This document shows, in pieces, positions 7,393 through 15,369 of a stretch of DNA of 64,000 bases. Every line of letters starts with the position of its first letter. The first letter of the stretch is position 1. Origin of the DNA: Bradyrhizobium xenonodulans (GTDB taxonomy: Bacteria; Pseudomonadota; Alphaproteobacteria; Rhizobiales; Xanthobacteraceae); the NCBI RefSeq assembly GCF_027594865.1, contig NZ_CP089391.1, positions 2,944,501 to 3,008,500 of the forward strand. The letters run 5' to 3'. A program made the position numbers and the translations under genes. The notes beneath the pieces were generated by a model, which saw only the letters and a program-made list of their open reading frames with translations, searched no databases and was not told where the DNA came from.

Positions 7393-9548
7393 GCCAGCGC
7401 CTCGAGCGCGGGACGCCGGCGGTCGCGCCGCCGTTGCAGCCAGCCAATCACGGACATGGCGACCTCAGACTTGAACTTGTCCCATCGGCTTGGATTGTGA
7501 ATGACGTCGGCGCGATAGAACGAGGGGCAGAGCACGGCGGCTTCGGCAACCTCGCCGCAATTGCCGCATCCGACGCAGGAATTGTCGATCGCCGCGACCG
7601 GATCGTCGCGCAGGGGATCGTCGAGCTGCTTGACGGAGAGCGACGGGCAGCCGGACAGCCGGATGCAGGCGTGGTCGCCGGTACAGACGTCCTCGTCGAC
7701 GCCGAACCGCTCCTTGACGGTGCGCATCCCGTCCTTGATCGCCTTGTTGATCTGCGGCTTCACGCGGCGCTGCTTGTTCAGCATGCATTCGGAGGAGGCG
7801 ACGATGACCTTGGGGCCTTCCTCCTTCGTCGTCAGCGCTTCTTTCAGCGTGTCGCGCATCTTGCCGACATCGTAGGTGCGGTCGAGCTGGCGCACCCATT
7901 GGCCGCCGATGCCCTTCACCGCCTGCACGATCGAATTGTTGGTCTTGCGCCGCTTGTTGCTCGCGCGCGAGGACAGGATGTCCTGACCGCCGGTCGCCGA
8001 GGTGTAGTAATTGTCGACGATGACGAAGACGCCGTCATGCTTGTTGAAGACGGCATTGCCGATGCCGCTGGTCAGGCCGTTGTGCCAGAAGCCGCCGTCG
8101 CCCATTACGGCGATCGAACGCTTGTCGGCCTTGACGTTGAAGGCCGAGGTCGAGGCCGGACCGAGGCCGAAACCCATGGTCGTCGCGCCGATGTTGAACG
8201 GCGGCAGGATCGAGAACAGATGGCAGCCGATGTCGGCTGAGACGTGATGCTGGCCGAGCTCTTCCTCGACCAGCTTCATCGCCGCAAAGATCGGCCGCTC
8301 CGGGCAGCCGGTGCAAAGCCCGGGCGGGCGCGCCGGAACCACCTGCTTGAGTTTTTCGACGGCGGGATGATTGAGGACAGGAGCTGCGTCGGGGGCAGGC
8401 GGGCGGTTGCCGAGTAATCTCGGCTCGGTCTTCTCCAGAAATTCCCTGACGCCGCCGAGCAGCACCTGCGCGGTGTAGTCGCCGCCCATCGGTAGCACGT
8501 CCTTGCCATGGACGCGCGCCTGGATGTCCTTGCGGCGCAGCACCGTGTTGATCGCCTGCTCCAGATATTCCGGCTGGCCTTCCTCGACGATGAGGACGGC
8601 CTCCTTGTCGAGGCAGAACTCGGCGACCTCCGTGTCGATCACGGGGTAGGTGACGTTCATGACGTAGAGCGCGACCTGGGTGTTGCCATAGGCGTCCGAG
8701 AGCCCGAGATATTGCAGCGCGCGGATCACGTTGTTGTACATGCCGCCCTGCATGATGATGCCGACCTTGCCCTGCTTCGGTCCCATCCATTCGTTCAACT
8801 TGTTGTCGCGGACGAAGCTGACAGCCGCGGGCAGCCGCGTCCTGATCTTCTCCTGCTCATGCTCATAGGCCGCCGGCGGCAGCACGATGCGGTTGACGTC
8901 GCGCTTGGGGTTGTTGAGCGCGTCCTTGATGGTGTGAGCGGGCTTGACGTTGTCCTTGCAGGCGAAGCTGCCGTGCATGTGGCAGGCGCGAACGCGGACC
9001 TCGAGCATGACAGGCGTGTTCGAGACTTCCGAGAGCTCAAATCCCTTCTCGATCAGATTGACGATGCATTCGTGGTCGGGGCGCGGGTCGAGCAGCCAGA
9101 TCTGCGACTTCATGGCGAAGGCGTGGGTGCGCTCCTGCATGATCGAGGATCCCTCGCCATAGTCCTCGCCGACGATGATCATGGTGCCGCCGGTGACGCC
9201 GCCCGAGGCGAGGTTGGCCAGCGCGTCCGAGGCGACGTTGGTGCCGACCGTGGACTTCCAGGCCACCGCGCCGCGCAGCGGATACATCACCGAGGCCGAC
9301 AGCATCGCCGCGGCGGCTGCCTCGTTGGCCGAGCTCTGGAACACGACGCCGAGATCGTCGAGCACGTCCTTGGCGTCGGCAAGCACGTCCATCAAATGCG
9401 AGATCGGCGAGCCCTGATATCCGCCGACATAGGCGACACCCGATTGCAGCAGCGCTTTGGTGATGGCGAGGATGCCTTCGCCGCGGAACGTGTCGCCGTC
9501 GCCGAGCCGGAGATCCTCGACCTCGCGAGCAAAGGAACGTTCAGCCAT
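7389..9548 (-). CDS. iorA: 2-Oxoacid (indolepyruvate-type):ferredoxin oxidoreductase, alpha subunit
   Basis: 719 residues, the normal IorA length. Domains in order: a TPP pyrimidine-binding domain (GYQGSPISH near 43, SSANEAAAAA near 72), a transketolase-like middle, the CTGCPERPIF motif at 412-421, the TPP/Mg site GDGG at 483 with VIVDNYYTSATGG, and a C-terminal ferredoxin-like region with Cys 622, 628, 634, 658, 661, 664 and 674. The ATG has a GGAGG ribosome site. Expression comes from a sigma70-like promoter with palindromes (see 9564-9600), divergent from the nitrilase gene. Substrate in the family is an aryl 2-oxoacid; isatinate is proposed here on context. Confidence 0.92.
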   Translation of the reverse strand: MAERSFAREVEDLRLGDGDTFRGEGILAITKALLQSGVAYVGGYQGSPISHLMDVLADAKDVLDDLGVVFQSSANEAAAAAMLSASVMYPLRGAVAWKSTVGTNVASDALANLASGGVTGGTMIIVGEDYGEGSSIMQERTHAFAMKSQIWLLDPRPDHECIVNLIEKGFELSEVSNTPVMLEVRVRACHMHGSFACKDNVKPAHTIKDALNNPKRDVNRIVLPPAAYEHEQEKIRTRLPAAVSFVRDNKLNEWMGPKQGKVGIIMQGGMYNNVIRALQYLGLSDAYGNTQVALYVMNVTYPVIDTEVAEFCLDKEAVLIVEEGQPEYLEQAINTVLRRKDIQARVHGKDVLPMGGDYTAQVLLGGVREFLEKTEPRLLGNRPPAPDAAPVLNHPAVEKLKQVVPARPPGLCTGCPERPIFAAMKLVEEELGQHHVSADIGCHLFSILPPFNIGATTMGFGLGPASTSAFNVKADKRSIAVMGDGGFWHNGLTSGIGNAVFNKHDGVFVIVDNYYTSATGGQDILSSRASNKRRKTNNSIVQAVKGIGGQWVRQLDRTYDVGKMRDTLKEALTTKEEGPKVIVASSECMLNKQRRVKPQINKAIKDGMRTVKERFGVDEDVCTGDHACIRLSGCPSLSVKQLDDPLRDDPVAAIDNSCVGCGNCGEVAEAAVLCPSFYRADVIHNPSRWDKFKSEVAMSVIGWLQRRRDRRRPALEALA

Positions 9549-9563
9549 TGCACCCTCCAGAAA

Positions 9564-9600
9564 TATGCGATAGCATACGTTTACATGTAAAGTAAGTCAA
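9564..9600 (-). promoter_or_regulatory. iorA promoter with two candidate operator palindromes
   Basis: On the minus strand, TTGACT (9600-9595) and TATGCT (9577-9572) stand 17 bases apart, a near-ideal sigma70-type promoter reading into iorA. The spacer contains the perfect 12-base palindrome TTTACATGTAAA (9580-9591). The -10 box overlaps a perfect inverted repeat TATGC-4-GCATA (9564-9577). Such placement is typical of repressor operators; the MarR proteins of this island are the natural candidates. The promoter and palindromes are seen directly; binding is inference. Confidence 0.65.
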
Positions 9601-9677
9601 CGCCGCGCCATGCTATCACGCCTCCGGGGCTCTGCTCCGAACGCAGCGGATCGTGAGCCGGCGACAGGGTAGGGCCC

Positions 9678-10694
9678 ATGCTGAAGCTGCCTCGCTTTAG
9701 AGCCGCCGCCGTCCAGGCCTCACCCATATATCTCAACCCGAGCGCGACCGCCGACAAGGCGGCTTCACTGGTCCGTGAGGCAGCCGGCAACGGTGCCAAG
9801 CTCGTCGCGTTCCCCGAGGTGTTCGTTCCCGGCTATCCCTATTGGAACTGGATCACCGATCCCGTCACGGGCAGCGCGTGGTTCGAAAAGCTTGCCAAGG
9901 CGTCGGTGCTGGTGCCGGGTCCGGAGATCGACATCGTCCGGAAGGCCGCGCGCGATGCCCGCTGCCATGTCGTGCTCGGTGTCAACGAGCGCAGCCCGGT
10001 CTCGCTCGGCGCGATCTACAACACGCTGGTCTTCATCGGCCCGGATGGCGCGCTGCTCGGCAAGCATCGCAAGCTGGTGCCGACCTGGGCGGAGAAGCTG
10101 ACCTGGACCGGCGGTGACGGATCGAGCCTGCGCGTCTATGATACCGGGATCGGACCTCTCGGCGCGCTGGCCTGCGGTGAGAACACCAACACGCTGGCGC
10201 GCTTTGCGCTGCTCGGCCAGGGTGAGCTCGTGCATGTCGCCAGCTACATCTCGCTTCCCGTCGCGCCTCCCGACTACGACATGGCGGAGGCGATCAAGCT
10301 GCGCGCGATCGCCCATTCCTTTGAAGGCAAGATTTTTACGGTCGTCTCCTGCTCGACCGTGTCAGAGGAGATCATCGCGGCGATGGAGACCGTGGTTCCC
10401 GATGCGCGGGCGCGCCTGCAGCGCAAGTCGAGCGCGTTCTCCGGCATCATCGGGCCTGATGGCCGCGTGGTCGGGGAGTCCCTGATCGACGACGAGGGCA
10501 TCGTCTATGCCGATATCGACCTCGAGCGCTGCATCCAGCCGAAGCAGATGCATGACATCGTCGGGCACTACAACCGGTTCGACATTTTCGACCTCCGGGT
10601 CAACCGCCGGCCGCTGACGCCGCTGGACCTCGCGGACGGTGAGGGCGATGCTGCGGGGCAGGGCTTCACGCCGATCCCGCTGAGATCGGAATGA
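9678..10694 (+). CDS. Nitrilase (aliphatic/aryl-nitrile type)
   Basis: 338 residues, typical of true nitrilases. The catalytic triad is E47 (AFPEVFVPGYPYWNW), K132 (HRKLVPTWAEK) and C166 in ACGENTNTLARFAL, the variant of the cysteine motif found in plant-associated and bacterial nitrilases. It converts a nitrile directly to carboxylate and ammonia. It is transcribed divergently from iorA. In an auxin island the expected substrate is indole-3-acetonitrile, giving IAA, but the sequence does not prove this. Confidence 0.9.
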   Translation: MLKLPRFRAAAVQASPIYLNPSATADKAASLVREAAGNGAKLVAFPEVFVPGYPYWNWITDPVTGSAWFEKLAKASVLVPGPEIDIVRKAARDARCHVVLGVNERSPVSLGAIYNTLVFIGPDGALLGKHRKLVPTWAEKLTWTGGDGSSLRVYDTGIGPLGALACGENTNTLARFALLGQGELVHVASYISLPVAPPDYDMAEAIKLRAIAHSFEGKIFTVVSCSTVSEEIIAAMETVVPDARARLQRKSSAFSGIIGPDGRVVGESLIDDEGIVYADIDLERCIQPKQMHDIVGHYNRFDIFDLRVNRRPLTPLDLADGEGDAAGQGFTPIPLRSE

Positions 10695-10721
10695 TGATTT
10701 GGGATGCAAGCCGCAAAGAAG

Positions 10722-10873
10722 GCGCGCTCCCTCCCCCGCTCGCGGGGGAGGGTTGGGGAGAGGGTGTCTCCGCAATCGAGAACTCCCTAGAAGAGAAAGC
10801 CCTCACCCGGCGCGCGGGACGATGCTTCGCATCGCCCGGAACGCGCCGACCTCTCCCGCAAGCGAGAGAGGTG
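10722..10873 (-). repeat. Intergenic palindromic repeat element, copy 1 (inverted relative to copy 2)
   Basis: About 150 bases of GC-rich palindromic sequence between the nitrilase and the cupin dioxygenase gene. It contains the hairpin arms CCCCGCTCGCGGGGGAGG and CCTCTCCCGCAAGCGAGAGAGG, and the core CCCGGCGCGCGGGACGATGC. It is the near-exact reverse complement of the element at 14189-14328. These are REP-like intergenic elements of the kind scattered through Bradyrhizobium genomes. They do not encode a protein; short frames across them are artefacts. Confidence 0.85.
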
Positions 10874-10951
10874 AAGCACCCGCGGGCCAATCCATTCAAC
10901 CAACTCACTTTGCTCTAGCTGAAGCGACAAGATAAAACTTTGGAGGACAGC

Positions 10952-12058
10952 ATGCGTGAGAACGTGATCGGCCGGGCCAATGTCGAGGACACCCCCGAGC
11001 TCAAGGCCTATTACAAGGATCTCGAGAAGTACGAAGCCGGCGCGCTCTGGACCGTCGCCAACAAGATCGAGCCGTGGGCGCCGCAATCGGCATCGGTTCC
11101 CGTGCTCTGGCGCTACAAGGATCTGCGCGAGCACGTGCTGCGTTCGGTCGAGCTGGTGTCGCCGGAAAAGGCGGGACGGCGGGTGATCTATTTGAACAAT
11201 CCCGGCCGCCGCGAGGTGTCGGCCGCGGTGGGCTGGCTCTATTCGGGGCTCCAGGTGATGCATCCCGGTGAAGTCGCCACCGCGCACGCGCACTCGGCCT
11301 CCGCGCTCCGCTTCATCATGGAAGGCGCTGGCGCCTACACCATCGTCGACGGTCACAAGATGACACTCGGGGCGCGCGATTTCGTGCTCACGCCGAACGG
11401 CACCTGGCATGAGCACGGTGTCGACGGCGACGGCTCGGTCTGCATCTGGCAGGACGGGCTCGACATTCCGCTCGTCAATGCGCTGGAGGCCAATTTTTTC
11501 GCGGTCCACCCGAAGATCCAGCAGGAGGAGTCCGGCTACCCCGTGGACGGCACGACCAAGACCTGGGGCAATCCCGGTCTGCGGCCGGCCGGTTCGAAAT
11601 GGTCGAAGGGCTATTCACCCATGTTCAAATATGAGTGGGAGCCGACCTACGAGTCCTTGCAGAAATATGCCGCAGCGACCGACGGCTCGCCCTACGACGG
11701 CATTCTCATGAACTATGTCAATCCGGTCACCGGCGGGCACGTGATGCAGACCATTGGCGCCAGCATGCAGCTGCTGCGGCCGGGCGAGACGACGAAGTCG
11801 CACCGGCACACCGGCAGCTTCCTCTACCAGGTCGCCAAGGGCCGGGGTTATTCGATCATCGCCGGCAAGCGTCTGGATTGGGAGGAGCGCGACATCTTCT
11901 GCGTGCCGTCCTGGGCCTGGCACGAGCACGGCAATGCGTCTGCGAGCGAGGATGCCTGCCTGTTCTGCTTCAACGATCTCCCCGTCATCGAAGGCCTCGG
12001 CTTCTACCGGGAGGAGGCCTATGGCGACAATGCTGGCCACCAGCCGGTGGCCGCCTGA
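10952..12058 (+). CDS. Gentisate 1,2-dioxygenase-like bicupin ring-cleavage enzyme
   Basis: 368 residues with two cupin domains. The iron site is in the first: TAHAHSASALRFIMEG, plus the later His in TWHEHG. The second cupin has KSHRHTGSFLYQV and WAWHEHG, so it also keeps histidines. The ATG at 10952 has a GGAGG site ten bases before it; a TTG four codons earlier is less likely. The family cleaves gentisate, salicylate, 1-hydroxy-2-naphthoate or 5-substituted anthranilates between C1 and C2. It starts a four-gene unit with an FAH hydrolase, a hotdog thioesterase and an EthD-like protein, which points to gentisate or 5-hydroxyanthranilate released from its CoA ester. Confidence 0.85.
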   Translation: MRENVIGRANVEDTPELKAYYKDLEKYEAGALWTVANKIEPWAPQSASVPVLWRYKDLREHVLRSVELVSPEKAGRRVIYLNNPGRREVSAAVGWLYSGLQVMHPGEVATAHAHSASALRFIMEGAGAYTIVDGHKMTLGARDFVLTPNGTWHEHGVDGDGSVCIWQDGLDIPLVNALEANFFAVHPKIQQEESGYPVDGTTKTWGNPGLRPAGSKWSKGYSPMFKYEWEPTYESLQKYAAATDGSPYDGILMNYVNPVTGGHVMQTIGASMQLLRPGETTKSHRHTGSFLYQVAKGRGYSIIAGKRLDWEERDIFCVPSWAWHEHGNASASEDACLFCFNDLPVIEGLGFYREEAYGDNAGHQPVAA

Positions 12059-12095
12059 CATTTTCACAGAACCGAAAGAGCCGGATAAAGCTGCC

Positions 12096-13004
12096 ATGCG
12101 TCTTGTCACCTACATCACGGGCTCCAGCGGGCCCCGTCTCGGGGTTCTCGTCAGCGGATTGGTCGTCGACATCGAGCGCCTCGGCGCGTCGCATGGCCTT
12201 GCCTGGCCGGGCGACATGCTGTCGTTCATCGACAACAGCGTGACCTTGCTGCCGGCGCTGCGAGACTGTCTGGAGAGCGCCAACGACCGCCTGCCGACCG
12301 GCTCCGCCGTTCCGGTCGAGGATGTGAAGCTGCAGGCGCCGATCCCGCGCCCGCGCAAGAACATTTTTGGTATCGGGCTGAACTACCGTGAGCATATCGC
12401 GGAATCCGCCAAGAGCCTGGATACCAGCAAGGAGCTGCCGAAGCAGCCGGTGGTGTTCTCGAAGCCGCCGACGTCGGTGATCGGCCCGGGCGCCGCAATT
12501 CATCATAACGCGAAGATGACGCAACAGCTCGACTGGGAGGTCGAGCTCGCCGTCATCATCGGCAAGACCGCGACGCGCATCCCGGTGGAGAAGGCGATGG
12601 ACCACGTCTTCGGCTATTCGGTGATGATCGACATCTCCGCGCGCGACAATCGCCGCGCCGGCCAGTGGATCTTCTCCAAGGGCATGGACACCTACGCGCC
12701 GTTCGGCCCCTGCATCGTCACCGCGGACGAGATTCCCGATCCGCATGACCTCCGGCTGTGGCTGACCAAGAACGGCGTCATGAAGCAGGACTCCAACACC
12801 AAATACATGATCTTCGATATCCCGGTCCTGATTGCCGACATCTCGTCGGGAATGACGCTGGAGCCCGGCGACATCATCGCGACAGGGACGCCCGAAGGCG
12901 TCGGCGCCGGGATGAGCCCGCAGGAATGGCTGTGGCCGGGCGACGTCGTCGAAGCCGGCGTCGATGGTGTCGGTGTCATCAGGCACCCGGTCGTCGCGAT
13001 CTGA
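12096..13004 (+). CDS. Fumarylacetoacetate hydrolase (FAH) family hydrolase
   Basis: 302 residues. An N-terminal cap of about 70 residues is followed by the FAH catalytic domain: NIFGIGLNYREH, then the metal-binding motif around DWEVELAVIIGK, and the closing GDIIATGTPEGVGAG. It hydrolyses a C-C bond in a 2,4-dioxo acid such as maleylpyruvate or fumarylpyruvate. Placed 37 bases after the cupin dioxygenase, it is the obvious next step after gentisate-type ring cleavage. No separate maleylpyruvate isomerase is visible, so direct hydrolysis of the cis product is likely. Confidence 0.88.
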   Translation: MRLVTYITGSSGPRLGVLVSGLVVDIERLGASHGLAWPGDMLSFIDNSVTLLPALRDCLESANDRLPTGSAVPVEDVKLQAPIPRPRKNIFGIGLNYREHIAESAKSLDTSKELPKQPVVFSKPPTSVIGPGAAIHHNAKMTQQLDWEVELAVIIGKTATRIPVEKAMDHVFGYSVMIDISARDNRRAGQWIFSKGMDTYAPFGPCIVTADEIPDPHDLRLWLTKNGVMKQDSNTKYMIFDIPVLIADISSGMTLEPGDIIATGTPEGVGAGMSPQEWLWPGDVVEAGVDGVGVIRHPVVAI

Positions 13005-13441
13005 TGACGAGTTTCTCGTTCGATCGCGAGCTCAGGTTCGGAGACTGCGACCCCTCCGGGATCGCGTATTTCCCGTCGTACCTGAACATCCTCAATGGTG
13101 TCGTCGAGGATTTCTGGGCAGGCATCGGTTTTCCCTGGCCGGAATTGATCACGGTCCGGAAGATCGGGACGCCCACGGTACACCTCACATGCGACTTCTC
13201 CCGGCCGTCGATGTTCGGCGATCTCCTGACGTTCAGCTTGCGCATCGTCCGGGTCGGCGGATCGTCCCTCCATCTGGAGCATGTCATTTCGGCTGCGAAT
13301 GGCCCGCGCTGGCGCGCGCGCCAGATCCTTGCCGCGACATCGCTGGTGGATCACCATGCGATCCCCTGGCCCGATGACATCAGAGCCGCCCTGATGGCGC
13401 ATGTGAGCGTAGGCGAGGGCGCCGAGGCAGCGCCAGCATGA
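13004..13441 (+). CDS. Acyl-CoA thioesterase, 4-hydroxybenzoyl-CoA thioesterase (hotdog) family
   Basis: 145 residues. The N-terminal signature FGDCDPSGIAYFPSY matches the 4-hydroxybenzoyl-CoA thioesterase type, in which the Asp of the CDPxGI motif is catalytic. The start overlaps the FAH stop by one base (TGATG). It probably releases a hydroxylated aromatic acid (gentisate or 5-hydroxyanthranilate) from CoA for the cupin dioxygenase encoded upstream. This links the ring-cleavage unit with the CoA-dependent monooxygenase at 29586. Confidence 0.85.
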   Translation: MTSFSFDRELRFGDCDPSGIAYFPSYLNILNGVVEDFWAGIGFPWPELITVRKIGTPTVHLTCDFSRPSMFGDLLTFSLRIVRVGGSSLHLEHVISAANGPRWRARQILAATSLVDHHAIPWPDDIRAALMAHVSVGEGAEAAPA

Positions 13442-14145
13442 TCTCGCTCTTCATGACATTCTCCGATTCCACAGGCGAACGGCGCATTCTTCCCGACGAA
13501 GTCGGCGCCGTCGCAGAGCTGGTCGGATCGATCCCGGATATGACCGAGGGCTTGCTGTTCACGCCGCTCGAACAGTCGGTCGACCATCCCTACAAGGCCG
13601 ATGGCTCCGGGCCCGTGTTTGCGCTCCAGCTGCGGTTTCCCGACCTGTTCGCCTGCGAGGCCGCGATGGACCGCGGCAGTGTCCTTGCCAACCTCGCGAC
13701 CGGTACCGGACTATCCGGCCTCACTGGCCGCGACGTCACGCACCAGGTGATGCTGACGCGCGCATTTCCCGTCGATGTCGCAGATGATCCGGCAGGAACG
13801 ACTACGCCGTGCAGTTACCTCGTCCACTATCCCGGTCCGGCCGAAGACATGAACGCCTGGAACCTGCATTATCTGGAGCACCATCCGTCGATCATGCGGA
13901 CCTTCCCGAATGTCCGCGGAATCGAGATCTACACCCGCATCGACTGGGTCGACCGGCTGCCGTCGCAGCGCGTCGAGTACATGCAGCGCAACAAGCTGGT
14001 GTTCGACAGCCCGCAGGCCCTCGCGCACGCGCTCGCCTCCGACGTGATCAAGCACATGCGCGCGGACTTCGTGAAGTTTCCGCCGTTTGCAGGCGGCAAC
14101 AAGCATTTTCCGATGCTAACGCGGGTAGTGCGAGCTGGGGCCTAA
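13438..14145 (+). CDS. EthD-like / dimeric alpha-beta barrel protein
   Basis: 235 residues, start overlapping the thioesterase stop (ATGA). The second half (LVHYPGPAEDMNAWNLHYLEHH ... with a phenylalanine-proline motif near PNVRGIEIYTR) looks like an EthD-type ferredoxin-like domain. The first half may be a diverged copy of the same fold. Members of this fold include small monooxygenases, isomerases and decarboxylating lyases of aromatic pathways. It could serve as an isomerase or lyase on the ring-cleavage product; I cannot assign a reaction. Confidence 0.65.
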   Translation: MISLFMTFSDSTGERRILPDEVGAVAELVGSIPDMTEGLLFTPLEQSVDHPYKADGSGPVFALQLRFPDLFACEAAMDRGSVLANLATGTGLSGLTGRDVTHQVMLTRAFPVDVADDPAGTTTPCSYLVHYPGPAEDMNAWNLHYLEHHPSIMRTFPNVRGIEIYTRIDWVDRLPSQRVEYMQRNKLVFDSPQALAHALASDVIKHMRADFVKFPPFAGGNKHFPMLTRVVRAGA

Positions 14146-14188
14146 AGCGGAGTGGTTTTCGGTTGAATCGAGCGGCCGCGGGGTCGTT

Positions 14189-14328
14189 CACCTCTCCCGC
14201 TTGCGGGAGAGGTCGGCGCGTTCCGGGCGATGCGAAGCATCGTCCCGCGCGCCGGGTGAGGGCCATCTCCTCTGGAAGATTGTCCCAGACACCCTCTACT
14301 CGCCCGCGCAAGCGGGGAAGGGAGCGCA
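14189..14328 (+). repeat. Intergenic palindromic repeat element, copy 2
   Basis: About 140 bases: CACCTCTCCCGCTTGCGG (arms of a strong hairpin), the core GTCCCGCGCGCCGGGTGAGG, then a shorter diverged part ending in CCCGCGCAAGCGGGGAAGG. It is the reverse complement of the element at 10722-10873, with only scattered differences. The two copies bracket the four-gene ring-cleavage unit in inverted orientation. This element fills most of the 220-base gap before dapD. Confidence 0.85.
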
Positions 14329-14366
14329 CCCGTCGTTGCAGCATTCGAACCTGATCTCATCATGCT

Positions 14367-15338
14367 CTAGTCATGAAGTTGCGAGTTGAGGCCGTCCCAA
14401 TTCGATCTACGTCTGGTTGCCTCGAGAGCGCCGCTCTGGGAATTACGACGAAAAAGAAGACCGTTCCGTCCCGAGAGTTCCTTCGCTTTCAACACTCGTC
14501 CATCTTCCAAAAGGATGCGCGCGCCTGCCGTGACATAACAGCCTGCTTCGACGACACAATCGTCACCCAATGAAATTCCGATACCGGCGTTGGCTCCGAT
14601 CAGGCAGCGCTCACCGACCGCAATCCTCTCTTTCCCTCCGCCCGACAGAGTGCCCATGATCGACGCTCCGCCACCGACGTCGCTGCCGCTTCCCACAACC
14701 ACACCGGCGCTGATCCGGCCTTCGACCATGCAGGGCCCGAGCGTCCCCGCATTGAAATTGCAAAAGCCTTCATGCATGACGGTCGTGCCCGGAGCCAGAT
14801 AGGCTCCGAGCCGGACGCGATCCGCATCTGCAATTCTCACGTCCGCAGGCGTCACGTAATCGGTCATGCGCGGAAACTTGTCCATGCCTGTCACCTCAAA
14901 CGCCAGGCCGCGCCTTCGCGCGACCATTCGCGCTTCCTGGACACGCGAGCATTCACAGGGACCAGGGGTCGTCCAGGCCACGTTGGGCAACAGATTGAAA
15001 ATGCCTTCGAGGTTCAGGCAATTAGGCTGGACCAGCCGGTGGCTCAGGAGATGGAGTCGAAGATACGCGTCGTGCACATCCGTCGGCGCAGATGCAAGGG
15101 AGCCGACTTCAGTGCGAATGGAAACGATATCGACATTGCGGACGTCGTCGTGTCGCGCATATCCGGCTGCCGACTCGCCCAACGATCTGACGATCTCGTC
15201 GCTCGTCAGCCGTACCGTTGCCGCCTTGTCGGCTTCCGCAACCAAGCTTAGCCGAAGAAACCAGGAATCCAGCACGCGACCGTCTGCGGCAATCGTCGCA
15301 AATCCCTCGCCTCTCGCGCCCCTCAACTCAATCACCAT
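14367..15338 (-). CDS. dapD: Tetrahydrodipicolinate N-succinyltransferase, actinobacterial-type DapD
   Basis: 324 residues. The C-terminal half is a left-handed beta-helix acyltransferase with FPRMTDYV, RIADADRVRLGA, VMHEGFCNFNAGTLG, MVEGRISAGVVVG and SDVGGGASIMGTLSGGGK. These match the long DapD form known from mycobacteria and corynebacteria, not the ~280-residue proteobacterial form. The reaction transfers succinyl from succinyl-CoA to tetrahydrodipicolinate in lysine/diaminopimelate synthesis, but a related amino substrate is possible. ATG at 15338 follows GGGAG; an upstream GTG is less likely. Its position inside a catabolic island is odd. Confidence 0.85.
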   Translation of the reverse strand: MVIELRGARGEGFATIAADGRVLDSWFLRLSLVAEADKAATVRLTSDEIVRSLGESAAGYARHDDVRNVDIVSIRTEVGSLASAPTDVHDAYLRLHLLSHRLVQPNCLNLEGIFNLLPNVAWTTPGPCECSRVQEARMVARRRGLAFEVTGMDKFPRMTDYVTPADVRIADADRVRLGAYLAPGTTVMHEGFCNFNAGTLGPCMVEGRISAGVVVGSGSDVGGGASIMGTLSGGGKERIAVGERCLIGANAGIGISLGDDCVVEAGCYVTAGARILLEDGRVLKAKELSGRNGLLFRRNSQSGALEATRRRSNWDGLNSQLHD

Positions 15339-15369
15339 TTGAACTTCTCCCACGACGGCTCTACATGGC

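Noticed and set aside
10699..10935. Short proteins across the palindromic element
   Set aside because: Frames of 75-80 codons on both strands simply translate the REP-like repeat and recur at the second copy.
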